NCBI GenBank assembly: GCA_021774445.1
Contig: JAJFJA010000061.1
Coordinates: 35,016-99,015, forward strand
Source of the DNA: Alphaproteobacteria bacterium
GTDB lineage: Bacteria > Pseudomonadota > Alphaproteobacteria > UBA6615
Direction: 5' to 3'
DNA: 64,000 nt
Shown here one piece after another: positions 35,701-44,770 of the stretch (position 1 is the stretch's first letter; the number at the start of each line of letters is the position of its first letter). The position numbers and the translations under genes are program-made. Below the pieces are notes generated by a model. That model did no database searches, was not told the origin of the DNA, and saw nothing but the letters and a program-made list of their open reading frames with translations.

Positions 35701-36150
35701 CTAATCGCCGGCCCGCGCCTCGAGCAGATCCGCGGTCGTTTGTTCAAGCCGGTGCGCCAACTCGCGCATGACCTCGACCGCCATCTGCGGAAATTCCGCA
35801 ATCAGGCGAAAGAACAGCTCTTTCGATATCCGCAACGTCACCAGTTCGCTTTTTGCCAACACCGTTGCCGTTCGTGGTACGTCACAGAGAATCGCGATTT
35901 CGCCGACGAAATCGTTCCGGCTCAACGTCGCGACCCGCAGCTCACCCTTTGGCGTATTCACCAGCACGTCGGCCTCGCCCTCGACGATGATATAGGCGGC
36001 GTCGCCCATGTCTCCCTGGTCGAACAGCTTATGTCCGGCCTCGTAGGTCAGCCGCTCACTGGTAAACGCCAACAGCTTGAGCTTCGAAGGTTCCAGCTTC
36101 GAGAACAGCGGGATCTTTCGTAGCAGTTCGACTTCTTCGTTGAGACTCAC
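35701..36150 (-). CDS. Cyclic-nucleotide-binding (CNB) domain protein
   Basis: 149-residue single CNB domain without a DNA-binding helix-turn-helix. LLRKIPLFSKLEPSKLKLLA is the N-terminal helical bundle, YIIVEGEADVLV the beta-roll, and FVGEIAIL..VPRTATVLA the phosphate-binding cassette with its Arg. It could bind cAMP/cGMP or serve as a scaffold. It starts 26 bp after the stop of the ABC-type gene on the same strand, so the two are probably one transcript and may act together. Confidence 0.87.
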   Translation of the reverse strand: MSLNEEVELLRKIPLFSKLEPSKLKLLAFTSERLTYEAGHKLFDQGDMGDAAYIIVEGEADVLVNTPKGELRVATLSRNDFVGEIAILCDVPRTATVLAKSELVTLRISKELFFRLIAEFPQMAVEVMRELAHRLEQTTADLLEARAGD

Positions 36151-36176
36151 GTCTCTACCCTCCCAATCGCCCCAGT

Positions 36177-38846
36177 TTATGTCATCTGGGATTTCAATAA
36201 ATCATCGAATGCCGTGCCCTCTTTTTTCAGGTCACCCAGGCTGCCTTTTTCCACAATCCGCCCCTCGGCCATGACCACGATTTGACCGAATTCGTCGGCC
36301 AAACTGGCATTGCTGAGGACCCAGACCACCCCGACGCCGTCGCGTGCCGCCAAAACGCGTGACAGCAAGCGCTGCTGGCTTTGGGCGTCCATCCCGGCCG
36401 CTGCGTCATTCAGCACCAATAGATCGGGCCGCTTCAAAACGGCCCGGGCAATGGCCAGTTTTTGCCGCTGCACCGACGAAAGGCGGCTGCCGCCGACGCC
36501 AACCTGGAAATCGAGACCCGCCAACATAACGCTACCGCGTAGACCATGCTCGTCCAACGTCTTGGTGATCAGCGCGCCGATGGCTTGCGCCGCCTGGGCC
36601 TGACCATACGCCACCTTGCCGAACAGGATGTTGTCCTGCAACGACGCCGAAGAATTGTATTTCTCTCGATCGAAGAACTCGACCGAACCCCTCAATTCCG
36701 CCGGCAAATCGGCCTCGAACTTTTCCCGGGCCTTCAACACTCTTTCCTGAAACGTCTTATCATCGGCCAAACCGAGACGATGCTGCGCCGGAATCAGCTT
36801 GAACGGCAGCGACAGCAGCATCGTCTTGTCTTCGTCGCTCAACTCCTCCACGCCTCTCTCGGCACGGGCCACGACCGCCTGATAGAGCGGTAAGTCGTCT
36901 GAACTGATGAAGGAATATTGCTCGAAGAACTCGTGCCCCGGCGGCAGGTCGGCAAAGATTTCGATCATCGTGCCGGCGAGCTTGCGACCCATCTCCAGCA
37001 ATTCGTCATAGAGATCAGCGTCCCGCAGGACTTGCAGCACGTAGGAATTCTCGGCCAAGCGCTCCACGTCGAAGCCGTTGCCCACCGGGTTGCCAAACAT
37101 CAGGTTTTCCGCAACCGACGCATTGCTGTTGTAACGGGTTCGATCGAAAGGCTCCACCAACGCCGCGTAACTCTCGTCCCTCAACCGTTCCAGCAGCGCC
37201 CCTCGCGCCCGCAAAACATTGTCGGCGATATCCGGCCGGGCGGTCGGATCTATCGTGCTGCGCAGACCCAGCTGATAGACGTCGTCCCCCAGGTCGACGA
37301 CGTCGAGCGCGCCGACCAAATACTCGAACAACGCCGCCTCGTCCGCCGCTTCCACCGCCGCCAGGTCGACCCAATCCGCGCCATAGTCATAATCGCTGTT
37401 GCCGGTCCTCACCGCTGCCGCCAACTCGGCCACGCGCGCAACCGCTTCTTCCTCGCTATACGTTGCCGGCCGCATCGGTCGATGCTTCAGACCATACAGC
37501 AGATTGTCTCGTACCGAGGACGATTGCAGCACCGTGTTTTGACCCACATAGGCGATCCGCCGGCCGGTAACCGCCTCCGGCAGATCCGCCAGGTTCTTGC
37601 CGCCGATCCGCACCCGGCCCTGTGTCGCCACCGCCAGCCGTGCCAGCACCAGCGCCAGATACTCCTTGTTACTATTGGCGTGCCCGACGACGGCGACATG
37701 GCCGCTCAACGGGGCGTTGAATCCCACATTGGCCAACCGCCGCACCTCGTCCTCGTCGACCAGTGTCACGTTGTCGAGCTGGATTTCGCCGCTCAGGCCG
37801 GCCTCATCTTCCGGCTCCGCCGATTGCAGGGCCGGATCGATCATGTTTTCCGGGCTGAACTGGCTGACCACTTGCTCGTATTTTACCCGCGCATCTTCGC
37901 GCTGCTGATACCAACCCAGCAATTCCTTCCACGGACCGGCCATATCCTTATGCGCACTGATGACGACGACGAGCGCGCCCAGCGTGAGGTTCCCCTGCAC
38001 GACCAGCACCCCGCCGATGAGGTAGAAAAAGAACGGCGCCAGTTTGTCCATGAAGTTGTTGAGGAACTTGATCATATATTTCCGCCGGAAGATCTCCAGG
38101 CGGATGGCATAGATCCGTCCCATCCGGTGGGTAAATCGCGACAGCTCGTATTGCGAGGTGTCGTGGGCGTGCACTTCGACCGCGCCAGCCACCGACTCGC
38201 CGATATGATCGGACAGCGCCCTGACCTCCCGCAGGCGCGCCTTGGCCAACTGGCTGACTCTCTTTTGCAACCGCGGAATGACAATAATTTGTATCGGATA
38301 GAGCGCCAGCGCGGCCGCCCCCAACAACGGATCCTGGATCAGGATGAAGCCGAGCGCCACCAGCCACTGCCCGCCCAGCAAGGCCGGATCGGCGAAGGCG
38401 CCGGCGGTGAAGTTGCCCACCTGCTCCGCCTCGCCCGTGATCATCGAGATCAGCTCGCCTTGGCTGACCCGTTTGAAATGCGGCAAAGGAAACCGCAGCA
38501 CCCGCGCATAAAGCTGATACCGCATACGTCGCAGCAATTGCTCGGCCAGCGTGCCTTTGTAGACATTGATGACGTATTTCAGCCCGTTATTGAGCAACAC
38601 CACGGCCAGAAAAGCGAAGCACAGCATCACCAGGAAGGGGATCTGTGCCATGTCGAAGCTCAATTCGAGACCAAGAATTGGCGCCGAGAAGGGCGGCCCG
38701 TCGCCGCCGATGGCCCGGTTGATGATCGCTTTCGGAATGTCGTAGAGCAAAAACCCCAGGGGGTAGGTCACCACTGTCAGCACCAGCAGAATAATCTGCT
38801 GCCTTCGGCTGTGCCGCCAGATGAAGCGAAAAAGGCTCTTATCCAT
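36177..38846 (-). CDS. ABC-exporter-like protein with degenerate, expanded nucleotide-binding domain
   Basis: 889 residues from the ATG at 38846 (38903 is also in frame). An ABC_membrane-type domain with several hydrophobic helices covers about residues 15-310. The nucleotide-binding part is abnormal: the Walker A position reads GHANSNKEYL (no GKS/T; residues ~388-397), the Q-loop YVGQ is followed by SSSVRDNLLYG (~442), then ~350 extra residues contain two more versions of that block, YNSNASVAENLMFG (~572) and YNSSASLQDNILFG (~730). The signature is LSSVQRQ instead of LSGGQ, and Walker B ends LND, not LDE. It is unlikely to hydrolyse ATP in the usual way. Cotranscribed with the CNB-domain gene. 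Confidence 0.8.
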   Translation of the reverse strand: MDKSLFRFIWRHSRRQQIILLVLTVVTYPLGFLLYDIPKAIINRAIGGDGPPFSAPILGLELSFDMAQIPFLVMLCFAFLAVVLLNNGLKYVINVYKGTLAEQLLRRMRYQLYARVLRFPLPHFKRVSQGELISMITGEAEQVGNFTAGAFADPALLGGQWLVALGFILIQDPLLGAAALALYPIQIIVIPRLQKRVSQLAKARLREVRALSDHIGESVAGAVEVHAHDTSQYELSRFTHRMGRIYAIRLEIFRRKYMIKFLNNFMDKLAPFFFYLIGGVLVVQGNLTLGALVVVISAHKDMAGPWKELLGWYQQREDARVKYEQVVSQFSPENMIDPALQSAEPEDEAGLSGEIQLDNVTLVDEDEVRRLANVGFNAPLSGHVAVVGHANSNKEYLALVLARLAVATQGRVRIGGKNLADLPEAVTGRRIAYVGQNTVLQSSSVRDNLLYGLKHRPMRPATYSEEEAVARVAELAAAVRTGNSDYDYGADWVDLAAVEAADEAALFEYLVGALDVVDLGDDVYQLGLRSTIDPTARPDIADNVLRARGALLERLRDESYAALVEPFDRTRYNSNASVAENLMFGNPVGNGFDVERLAENSYVLQVLRDADLYDELLEMGRKLAGTMIEIFADLPPGHEFFEQYSFISSDDLPLYQAVVARAERGVEELSDEDKTMLLSLPFKLIPAQHRLGLADDKTFQERVLKAREKFEADLPAELRGSVEFFDREKYNSSASLQDNILFGKVAYGQAQAAQAIGALITKTLDEHGLRGSVMLAGLDFQVGVGGSRLSSVQRQKLAIARAVLKRPDLLVLNDAAAGMDAQSQQRLLSRVLAARDGVGVVWVLSNASLADEFGQIVVMAEGRIVEKGSLGDLKKEGTAFDDLLKSQMT

Positions 38847-38959
38847 ACCAAACCCCCGAGGGCGCAGAGCCTCCGACTCCGGTCGCCGCACAAGCCCCGA
38901 CAATAGCCCATAGCCGCCCGTTCGGGTAAAGATGTCTCAGGAAAAGCTGACCTAAGTCA

Positions 38960-38975
38960 TTGACCGCCGTCACAA
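38960..38975. promoter_or_regulatory. CRP/FNR-like palindrome, copy A
   Basis: TTGACCGCCGTCACAA lies between the divergent ABC-type (-) and glycosyltransferase (+) genes, 70 bp before 39030. A near-identical site occurs at 53293-53310; both have the TGA-n6-TCACA layout of CRP-family operators. Confidence 0.4.
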
Positions 38976-39029
38976 TGGGCAGTCAAATGCGCCAAAAGAG
39001 TAATTGGCATTGTATGCGAGGGGAACGCC

Positions 39030-40241
39030 ATGTCCCGCATCGGACGGCGAGTTCTAATCTACAGTCACGACAGCTACGGTCTCGGCCACCTGCGCCGCTG
39101 CCGGGCGATCGCCCATAGCCTGGTCCGCCACAGTGCCGAGACTAGCGTCCTCATCCTTTCCGGTTCGCCGATTATCTCTCGCTTCAATTTCCAGCAGCGC
39201 GTCGACTTCATTCGCCTGCCCGGCATCATCAAGCTGCCGAGCGGCGAATACGGGTCCCATAGCCTCCAGCTGCCCATTGAGGACACCGTCGCCATCCGTG
39301 CCGCGGTCATCCGCGAGGCCGCCGCCGCTTTCGACCCCGACATTTTCATCGTCGACAAAGAACCCCATGGCCTGCGCGGTGAGGTCCAGGAAACGCTGCA
39401 TCTGCTCCGCGAACGCGGCACCCATTTGGTCCTCGGCCTGCGCGATATTATGGACGAACCCGAGTTGTTGGCACCTGAGTGGGAGCGCAAGCGGGCGATG
39501 CCGTCGCTCGAACACCTGTATGACGAGATTTGGGTCTATGGCCTGCCGCAGATCTGCGACCCTCTCGACGGCCTCGATGTCCCCGACACCGTGCGCCGCA
39601 AGATGGTCTTCACCGGCTATCTCGGCCGCCGTCTCCCGGACAATGCGCCGCGGCCCTTCGCCTTCGCCGATCGCGATTACATTCTCGTCACCGCCGGCGG
39701 CGGCGGCGACGGCACCGCCATGATCGACTGGGTGTTGCGCGCCTACGAGTCCGACCACCAGCTCCCCATGCCGGCCTTCATCGTCTTCGGCCCCTTTCTT
39801 GATTCTGAGACCCAGGCCAGCTTCAACCGGCGCATCGCCGAGCTACCCAATGTCGAGGCGACCGCCTTCGAGTCCGCCCCCGAACAACTGATGGCCGGTG
39901 CCGCCGGCGTCGTTTCCATGTGCGGCTACAACACTTTTTGCGAAATCATCTCCTTCGACCGGAAGGCCGTGGTGATCCCGCGCACGCGCCCGAGATTGGA
40001 GCAGTTCATCCGCGCCACCCGCGCCCAGGAACTCGGGTTGGTGAATGTCCTGCTCGAAGAGGGCGACCGAGAAGCCACCGACATGGCCACCGCCCTCCGC
40101 CACTTGCCGCAACAAGGATCGCCCTCCCAAGTGGTCATGCCCGGATTGTTGGACGGGTTGCCAAACGTCAACCGCCTCGTCGACCGTCTCTTCGCCAGCG
40201 GCCGCCAGCGCCGCGGCCTGCGCGTCGCCGCCGCCCCGTGA
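39030..40241 (+). CDS. MurG-like predicted glycosyltransferase (COG4671 type)
   Basis: 403-residue GT-B-like protein. The N-terminus RVLIYSHDSYGLGHLRRCRA has the GxGHxxR glycine loop of MurG-type enzymes; YILVTAGGGGDGTAMIDWVL starts the donor domain and GVVSMCGYNTFCEIISFDR is the nucleotide-sugar contact block. No membrane segment is obvious. The donor and acceptor are unknown. A second protein of the same kind is encoded at 43530. First gene of a same-strand run reaching 52212. Confidence 0.8.
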   Translation: MSRIGRRVLIYSHDSYGLGHLRRCRAIAHSLVRHSAETSVLILSGSPIISRFNFQQRVDFIRLPGIIKLPSGEYGSHSLQLPIEDTVAIRAAVIREAAAAFDPDIFIVDKEPHGLRGEVQETLHLLRERGTHLVLGLRDIMDEPELLAPEWERKRAMPSLEHLYDEIWVYGLPQICDPLDGLDVPDTVRRKMVFTGYLGRRLPDNAPRPFAFADRDYILVTAGGGGDGTAMIDWVLRAYESDHQLPMPAFIVFGPFLDSETQASFNRRIAELPNVEATAFESAPEQLMAGAAGVVSMCGYNTFCEIISFDRKAVVIPRTRPRLEQFIRATRAQELGLVNVLLEEGDREATDMATALRHLPQQGSPSQVVMPGLLDGLPNVNRLVDRLFASGRQRRGLRVAAAP

Positions 40242-40287
40242 CGGTCTCGGCTCTTTGATCGGCGCCGCCAAGACCGCGCCGGCACGG

Positions 40288-40359
40288 CTCGATTGCTTCG
40301 CTGGCGCTCTCGCAGACCAATACCCGCGCCGTCATTGCGCACGAAGAGCCGCGATCCAG
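40288..40359. repeat. Dispersed intergenic repeat, inverted pair (copies 3a/3b)
   Basis: A reverse-oriented copy (GATTGCTTCGCTGGCGCTCT, 40291-40310) is followed by a forward copy (CGTCATTGCGCACGAAGAGC, 40330-40349), together making a large imperfect palindrome. Same family as 11357, 20415 and 52216. It fills most of the gap between the two glycosyltransferase genes. Confidence 0.55.
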
Positions 40360-40386
40360 CCGCCGCTGGCCCCGGATCGTCACGGC

Positions 40387-40509
40387 CTGATACGGTCGCT
40401 GATCCTGGCCGTCGGGCTCATGGTTGCGGCCACGGGATGCAGCTCCGTGCAAGTCAACGCCGAGGGCTCGGAGCGAGAGTTTGACTGGGGCTTCAGCGTG
40501 CTATTCTAG
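40387..40509 (+). CDS. Possible tiny lipoprotein (40 aa) with non-standard start
   Basis: An open frame contains a convincing lipoprotein signal: SLILAVGLMVAATGCSS, hydrophobic core plus lipobox ATGC, then the short mature part VQVNAEGSEREFDWGFSVLF and a stop. No ATG/GTG lies at the right place; CTG at 40387 would give a 40-residue precursor with a ~17-residue signal, while the next in-frame TTG is about 130 bp upstream inside repeat-containing DNA. It may be a real small lipoprotein or a decayed one. It ends 7 bp before the next glycosyltransferase. Confidence 0.4.
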   Translation: MIRSLILAVGLMVAATGCSSVQVNAEGSEREFDWGFSVLF

Positions 40510-40516
40510 TTCGCCC

Positions 40517-41782
40517 ATGGCTCAGAACATAACCACCAACACCATCGCGGTCGTCGTTAAGGGGTATCCCCGCCTGTCGGAGACCTTCATCGCCCAAGAA
40601 CTGCTCGGCCTGCAGCAATCCGGCCTCGATCTCCATATCTACTCCCTGCGCCACCCCTATGACGCCGTCACACATCCGGTCCATGCCGAGATCACCGCGC
40701 CGGTTACCTACCTGCCGGAGTATCTCTCCCGCGAACCGGCCCGTGTCTGGCGTGCCTGGCGCCGCGCCGCGCGGCTCCCCGGATATGCCCGGGCCAGCCG
40801 CCTCTTCCGCCGCGATCTAAGCCGCGACCGCACCGCCAACCGCGTCCGCCGCTTTGGCCAGGCTTGCGTGCTTGCCACCGAACTCGCCCCCAGCGTCCAG
40901 ACCCTCTACGCCCACTTTCTCCACACCCCGGCGTCCGTCGCCCGCTACGCCGCCGCCATGCTCGGCCTGCCCTTCTGTGTTTCAGCCCACGCCAAGGATA
41001 TTTGGACCACGCCGGAGTGGGAGCTACGCGAAAAACTGGCCGACTGTGCCTGGCTCACCACCTGTACCGCCGGCGGTGCTGCCCATCTGCGCGCCCTGGC
41101 CACCGACCGCGACACCGTCTCCTTGCACTATCACGGCCTCGATCTGGCCCGTTTCGCCCCCCGCTCCGCGCCGCCCTCCCGGCGCGACGGCAGCGATCCA
41201 TCCGACCCACTACGTCTGCTTTCGGTCGGCCGGCTGGTCGAAAAGAAGGGGTATGACGATCTGCTTGACGCCTTGGCCCGTCTGCCCAGCGGCTGCCATT
41301 GGCGCTTTCGCCATATCGGCGGCGGTCCGTTGGCGAAACCGCTGCGCGACCAAGCTGCGCAACTCGGCATCGCCGACCGCATCGACTGGTCCGGCCCCCG
41401 GAACCAGGCCGCCGTGCTCGCCCAGCTGCGCGGCGCCGACCTGTTCCTGCTCGCCAGCCGTATTGCCGCCGATGGCGACCGCGACGGCCTGCCCAATGTG
41501 TTGCTGGAAGCGCAAAGCCAGTCCTTGGCTTGTGTCGCTACCGCCGTATCCGGCATCCCCGAACTCATCGACGACGGCGTCACCGGCGTCCTGGTGCCGG
41601 CCCAGGATCCCGCCGCCCTCGCCGCTGCCATGACCCCGCTGCTTATCCACCCTGAAACCCGCAACCGCCTTGGTGCCGCCGGCAATGTCCGGCTCCGCGA
41701 GAACTTCAACATGGCCGCATCCATCGCCGCCCTCGCCGCTAAATTGCAGCCCGCCGCCGCCGCCGCCCAGGCCGCGCAGTAG
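40517..41782 (+). CDS. Glycosyltransferase family 4 protein
   Basis: 421 residues from the ATG at 40517; an upstream in-frame ATG at 40424 reads through the small lipoprotein frame. IAVVVKGYPRLSETFIAQEL is the N-terminal start of a GT4 subgroup often found in exopolysaccharide clusters; FCVSAHAKDIWTTPEWEL, LLSVGRLVEKKGYDDLLDAL and the donor-site region with GLPNVLLEAQSQSLACVATA follow. The run of alanines at the C-terminus is low complexity. Followed after 9 bp by another GT4 gene. Confidence 0.85.
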   Translation: MAQNITTNTIAVVVKGYPRLSETFIAQELLGLQQSGLDLHIYSLRHPYDAVTHPVHAEITAPVTYLPEYLSREPARVWRAWRRAARLPGYARASRLFRRDLSRDRTANRVRRFGQACVLATELAPSVQTLYAHFLHTPASVARYAAAMLGLPFCVSAHAKDIWTTPEWELREKLADCAWLTTCTAGGAAHLRALATDRDTVSLHYHGLDLARFAPRSAPPSRRDGSDPSDPLRLLSVGRLVEKKGYDDLLDALARLPSGCHWRFRHIGGGPLAKPLRDQAAQLGIADRIDWSGPRNQAAVLAQLRGADLFLLASRIAADGDRDGLPNVLLEAQSQSLACVATAVSGIPELIDDGVTGVLVPAQDPAALAAAMTPLLIHPETRNRLGAAGNVRLRENFNMAASIAALAAKLQPAAAAAQAAQ

Positions 41783-41791
41783 TCTTTCGAT

Positions 41792-42940
41792 ATGCGTGTG
41801 GCCTTCTATGCTCCCATGAAGGCGCCGGACCACCCGGTTCCGTCCGGCGACCGCGCCATCGCCCGCCTCTTTATGGCGGCCCTCGCCGCCGCCGGCCGCG
41901 AGGCCGAGTTGATCTGCCACTTCAGCAGCCGCGACGGCACCGGCGATCCCAGCCGCCAAGCCCGGCTGCGCGCCGTCGGCACCGCCTTGGCCGACCGCCT
42001 GGCCGCGCGCCTGCGCCGCCGCCCGCCCCACCACCGCCCGGCGGCCTGGCTGACCTACCATCTCTACCACAAGGCCCCCGATTGGCTTGGGCCTGCGGTC
42101 TGCCAGCAGCTCCGCATCCCCTACCTGATCGCCGAAGCATCCGTCGCCGCCAAACAAGCCGGCGGACCCTGGGACATCGGTTTCGACGCCGCGCGGCAGG
42201 CGGTCGCCGCGGCCCAGCGGATTTTCCTGCTCAACCCGAACGACGCGGCGGGGTTGACGCCGCACCTCGCGGCCACCGCCAAAATCGTCCCCACCGCCCC
42301 GTTCCTCGACCCCACGCCCTATCGTGCCGCCGCGACGCAGCGCAGCGCCAATCGGCGCCGGCTGGCCCACCGGCATGACCTGCCCGCCGGCGATACCTGG
42401 CTGTTGGCCGTCGCCATGATGCGGCCCGGCGATAAACAAGCCTCCTACGACCTATTGAGCGCCGCGCTGAACGATCTGCCAGCCACCGGCTGGCAGTTGC
42501 TTGTGGTCGGCGACGGCGCCCACCGCCCAGAGATCATTTCGGCTCTGCAACAAGCTGCGAAAGGGCGCCTACATTGGCTCGGCGCCCAGTCCCCCGAGGC
42601 TATGCCGGAGATTTATGCCGCTTGCGACATCATGGTCTGGCCGGCTGTCCGCGAGGCCATCGGCATGGCTTTGCTCGAGGCCCAAGCTACCGGGTTGCCG
42701 GTCATCGCCGGCACGGCGGGCGGGGTCGCCGGCATCGTCGAGCCCGGCGTGAGCGGTCTGCTCACCCCCGCCGGCGACGTCGCCGCCTTCGCCGCCGCGA
42801 TCGGCCATCTGCTCGCCGATCGGCCGCTACGCGACCGCATGGCCGCCGCCGCCGCCGCCCATGTTCTGCGGCATCACAGCCTTGGCGCCGCTGCAACGCT
42901 GCTCGACCGCACCCTGACCGAACTGGTGCCGGCACCATGA
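41792..42940 (+). CDS. Glycosyltransferase family 4 protein
   Basis: 382 residues. MRVAFYAPMKAPDHPVPSGD is a typical GT4 start in which DHPVPSGD precedes the acceptor domain. The C-terminal half shows LLAVAMMRPGDKQASYDLLS, LQLLVVGDG-type text and AVREAIGMALLEAQATGLPV (EX7E-like donor motif). Overlaps the phosphatase gene by 4 bp (ATGA). Sugar specificity unknown. Confidence 0.85.
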   Translation: MRVAFYAPMKAPDHPVPSGDRAIARLFMAALAAAGREAELICHFSSRDGTGDPSRQARLRAVGTALADRLAARLRRRPPHHRPAAWLTYHLYHKAPDWLGPAVCQQLRIPYLIAEASVAAKQAGGPWDIGFDAARQAVAAAQRIFLLNPNDAAGLTPHLAATAKIVPTAPFLDPTPYRAAATQRSANRRRLAHRHDLPAGDTWLLAVAMMRPGDKQASYDLLSAALNDLPATGWQLLVVGDGAHRPEIISALQQAAKGRLHWLGAQSPEAMPEIYAACDIMVWPAVREAIGMALLEAQATGLPVIAGTAGGVAGIVEPGVSGLLTPAGDVAAFAAAIGHLLADRPLRDRMAAAAAAHVLRHHSLGAAATLLDRTLTELVPAP

Positions 42941-43533
42941 CCACCCTGGCGCTCATCCGCCACGGCCCCACCGACTGGAACGAGCGCGGCCTGCTGCAAG
43001 GTCGCCGCGATCTGCCGCTCAGCGCGCGCGGCCTCGCCACCGTGCGCCAGTGGCGATTGCCGCCGGAACTCGATGGTTTCGCCGCGGTGTCCAGCCCACT
43101 CGGCCGCTGTCAAGAAACCGCGGCGGCACTGGGCCTTGTCGACCTGGATATCGAACCGCGCCTGATCGAGATCGATTGGGGCGCCTGGGAGGGCCCGGAC
43201 GGCGCCGCCCTGCGCGCCCGCACCCCGCGGCGCCGCGAGGCCGAGGGCGGCGGTCTCGACCTGCGCCCCCCCGGCGGCGAAAGCCCCCGCGAGGTTCAGC
43301 AACGATTACGGCCCTGGCTGCACCAGGTTGCCGACGCCGCGCAACCCACCCTCGCGATCAGCCATAAAGGCATCATCCGCGCCATATACGCCCTCGCCAC
43401 CGGCTGGCCCATGCTCGGCAAACCAGCCCATCAATTGCACTGGGACTGCGCTCAACTCTTCCTCTTGGACGAACAGGCCAAACCCCGGATCGCCCGTCTG
43501 AACATCCCTCTCACCGCTGCACCACGGTCATGA
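42937..43533 (+). CDS. Histidine phosphatase family protein (phosphoglycerate-mutase-like)
   Basis: 198-residue branch-1 histidine phosphatase. LALIRHGPTDWNERGLLQGR contains the catalytic RHG motif, IDWGAWEG the acid/base region, and ISHKGIIRAIYA the second catalytic His. It starts in an ATGA overlap with the GT4 gene and ends in one with the COG4671-type gene, so it is embedded in the glycosyltransferase operon. It could dephosphorylate a sugar phosphate or glycosyl-phospho intermediate of that pathway; this is inference from context. Confidence 0.88.
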   Translation: MTTLALIRHGPTDWNERGLLQGRRDLPLSARGLATVRQWRLPPELDGFAAVSSPLGRCQETAAALGLVDLDIEPRLIEIDWGAWEGPDGAALRARTPRRREAEGGGLDLRPPGGESPREVQQRLRPWLHQVADAAQPTLAISHKGIIRAIYALATGWPMLGKPAHQLHWDCAQLFLLDEQAKPRIARLNIPLTAAPRS

Positions 43534-44699
43534 CCGGCCGCCGCCCTCGCATTCTTTTTCATTGCCAGCATCTCCTCGGCATCGGCCACTTGGTGCGCGC
43601 CGCCCGCCTGTGCCGGGCGCTCACCGACGCCGGCTTCGCGGTCACCTTCGCCTCCGGTGGCGCGCCGGTGCCTGGACTGTCCGTCGCCGCCGACCATTTT
43701 GTCCAACTGCCGCCTATGCACGCCGCCGACCCGCAATTCAGCGCCCTGCTCGATCAGACCGGTCGGCCCATCGACGAGTCTTGGCGGAGCCACCGGCGCG
43801 ACCAGCTCTTGGCGCTGTTTGCCGCGACCGAACCCGACGTGATTGTGCTCGAAATGTTCCCCTTCGGCCGCCGCCAGCTAGCCTTCGAACTCGATCCTCT
43901 GCTCGCGGCAGCCGGCCCGGCGGCGCCCCGTCCCCTCGTCGTCAGTTCGGTGCGCGACATCCTCGTCCCGCCCAGCCGCCCCAAAAGGATCGCCGAGACC
44001 GTCGACCGCGTCCGGCGTTATGTCGATCTGGTGTTGGTTCATGGCGACCCGAACCTTATTGCCTTCGACGAGACCTTTCCCGGCACGCCGGCGATCGCCG
44101 ACCGCATCGTTTACACCGGCTATGTGATCGATCCGCCACCACCACCGCCCGCGGCACCGCCAAACGGCGAAGAAGTATTGCTCTCGGCCGGCGGCGGCGC
44201 CGTCGCCGAGCCCCTCATCGACATCGCCTTGGCGGCCCGTCCACTCTGCGCTCTGGCAACGCGGCCTTGGCGCGTTCTCACCGGCGCCAATATGGCCGCG
44301 CCGCGCCTCGCCGCCTACCGCCGGGCAGCGCCCGACGGTGTCATCTTTGAACGGTTTCGCGATGACTTCCGCCAATTGCTGGCGGCCGCGTATTTGTCCA
44401 TATCCCAAGGTGGCTACAACACCGTTGCGGAAACCTTGAGCGCCGGCACCCGGGCCTTATGCATGCCCTTCGCCGAGCAGCGTGAGAGCGAGCAAACCCT
44501 GCGCTGCCGTCTCCTCGCCAAGCGTGGCTGGCTGCACATGATCGAACAAGCCGCCGCGACGCCACAGTCCTTTGCCGCCGCCATCGACCGCGCCGCGGTG
44601 GCCCGACCGGCCCCATTGACCCTCAAAATGGATGGCGCGGCGACCAGCGCCCAATACCTCACCGCGGCCTTGGCGGAGCGGCGGCCGCACGATCGCTGA
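43530..44699 (+). CDS. MurG-like predicted glycosyltransferase (COG4671 type), second copy
   Basis: 389 residues. RILFHCQHLLGIGHLVRAAR carries the GIGHLxR loop; VLLSAGGGAVAEPLIDIALA opens the donor domain and SISQGGYNTVAETLSAGTRA matches the nucleotide-sugar contact motif of MurG-like enzymes. Distinct in sequence from the relative at 39030, so not a recent duplication. Coupled to the phosphatase gene by a 4-bp overlap. Confidence 0.82.
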   Translation: MTGRRPRILFHCQHLLGIGHLVRAARLCRALTDAGFAVTFASGGAPVPGLSVAADHFVQLPPMHAADPQFSALLDQTGRPIDESWRSHRRDQLLALFAATEPDVIVLEMFPFGRRQLAFELDPLLAAAGPAAPRPLVVSSVRDILVPPSRPKRIAETVDRVRRYVDLVLVHGDPNLIAFDETFPGTPAIADRIVYTGYVIDPPPPPPAAPPNGEEVLLSAGGGAVAEPLIDIALAARPLCALATRPWRVLTGANMAAPRLAAYRRAAPDGVIFERFRDDFRQLLAAAYLSISQGGYNTVAETLSAGTRALCMPFAEQRESEQTLRCRLLAKRGWLHMIEQAAATPQSFAAAIDRAAVARPAPLTLKMDGAATSAQYLTAALAERRPHDR

Positions 44700-44770
44700 C
44701 GCAAAGGTGAACGCCCTTCGCTTCGAGAGTGGCGCTTATACAGGCTAGCCTTTAGTCTGGAGACCAAATT

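Noticed and set aside
36918..38906. Long plus-strand ORF (662 codons) opposite the ABC-type gene
   Set aside because: Antisense shadow; the minus strand encodes recognisable ABC transmembrane and Q-loop motifs.
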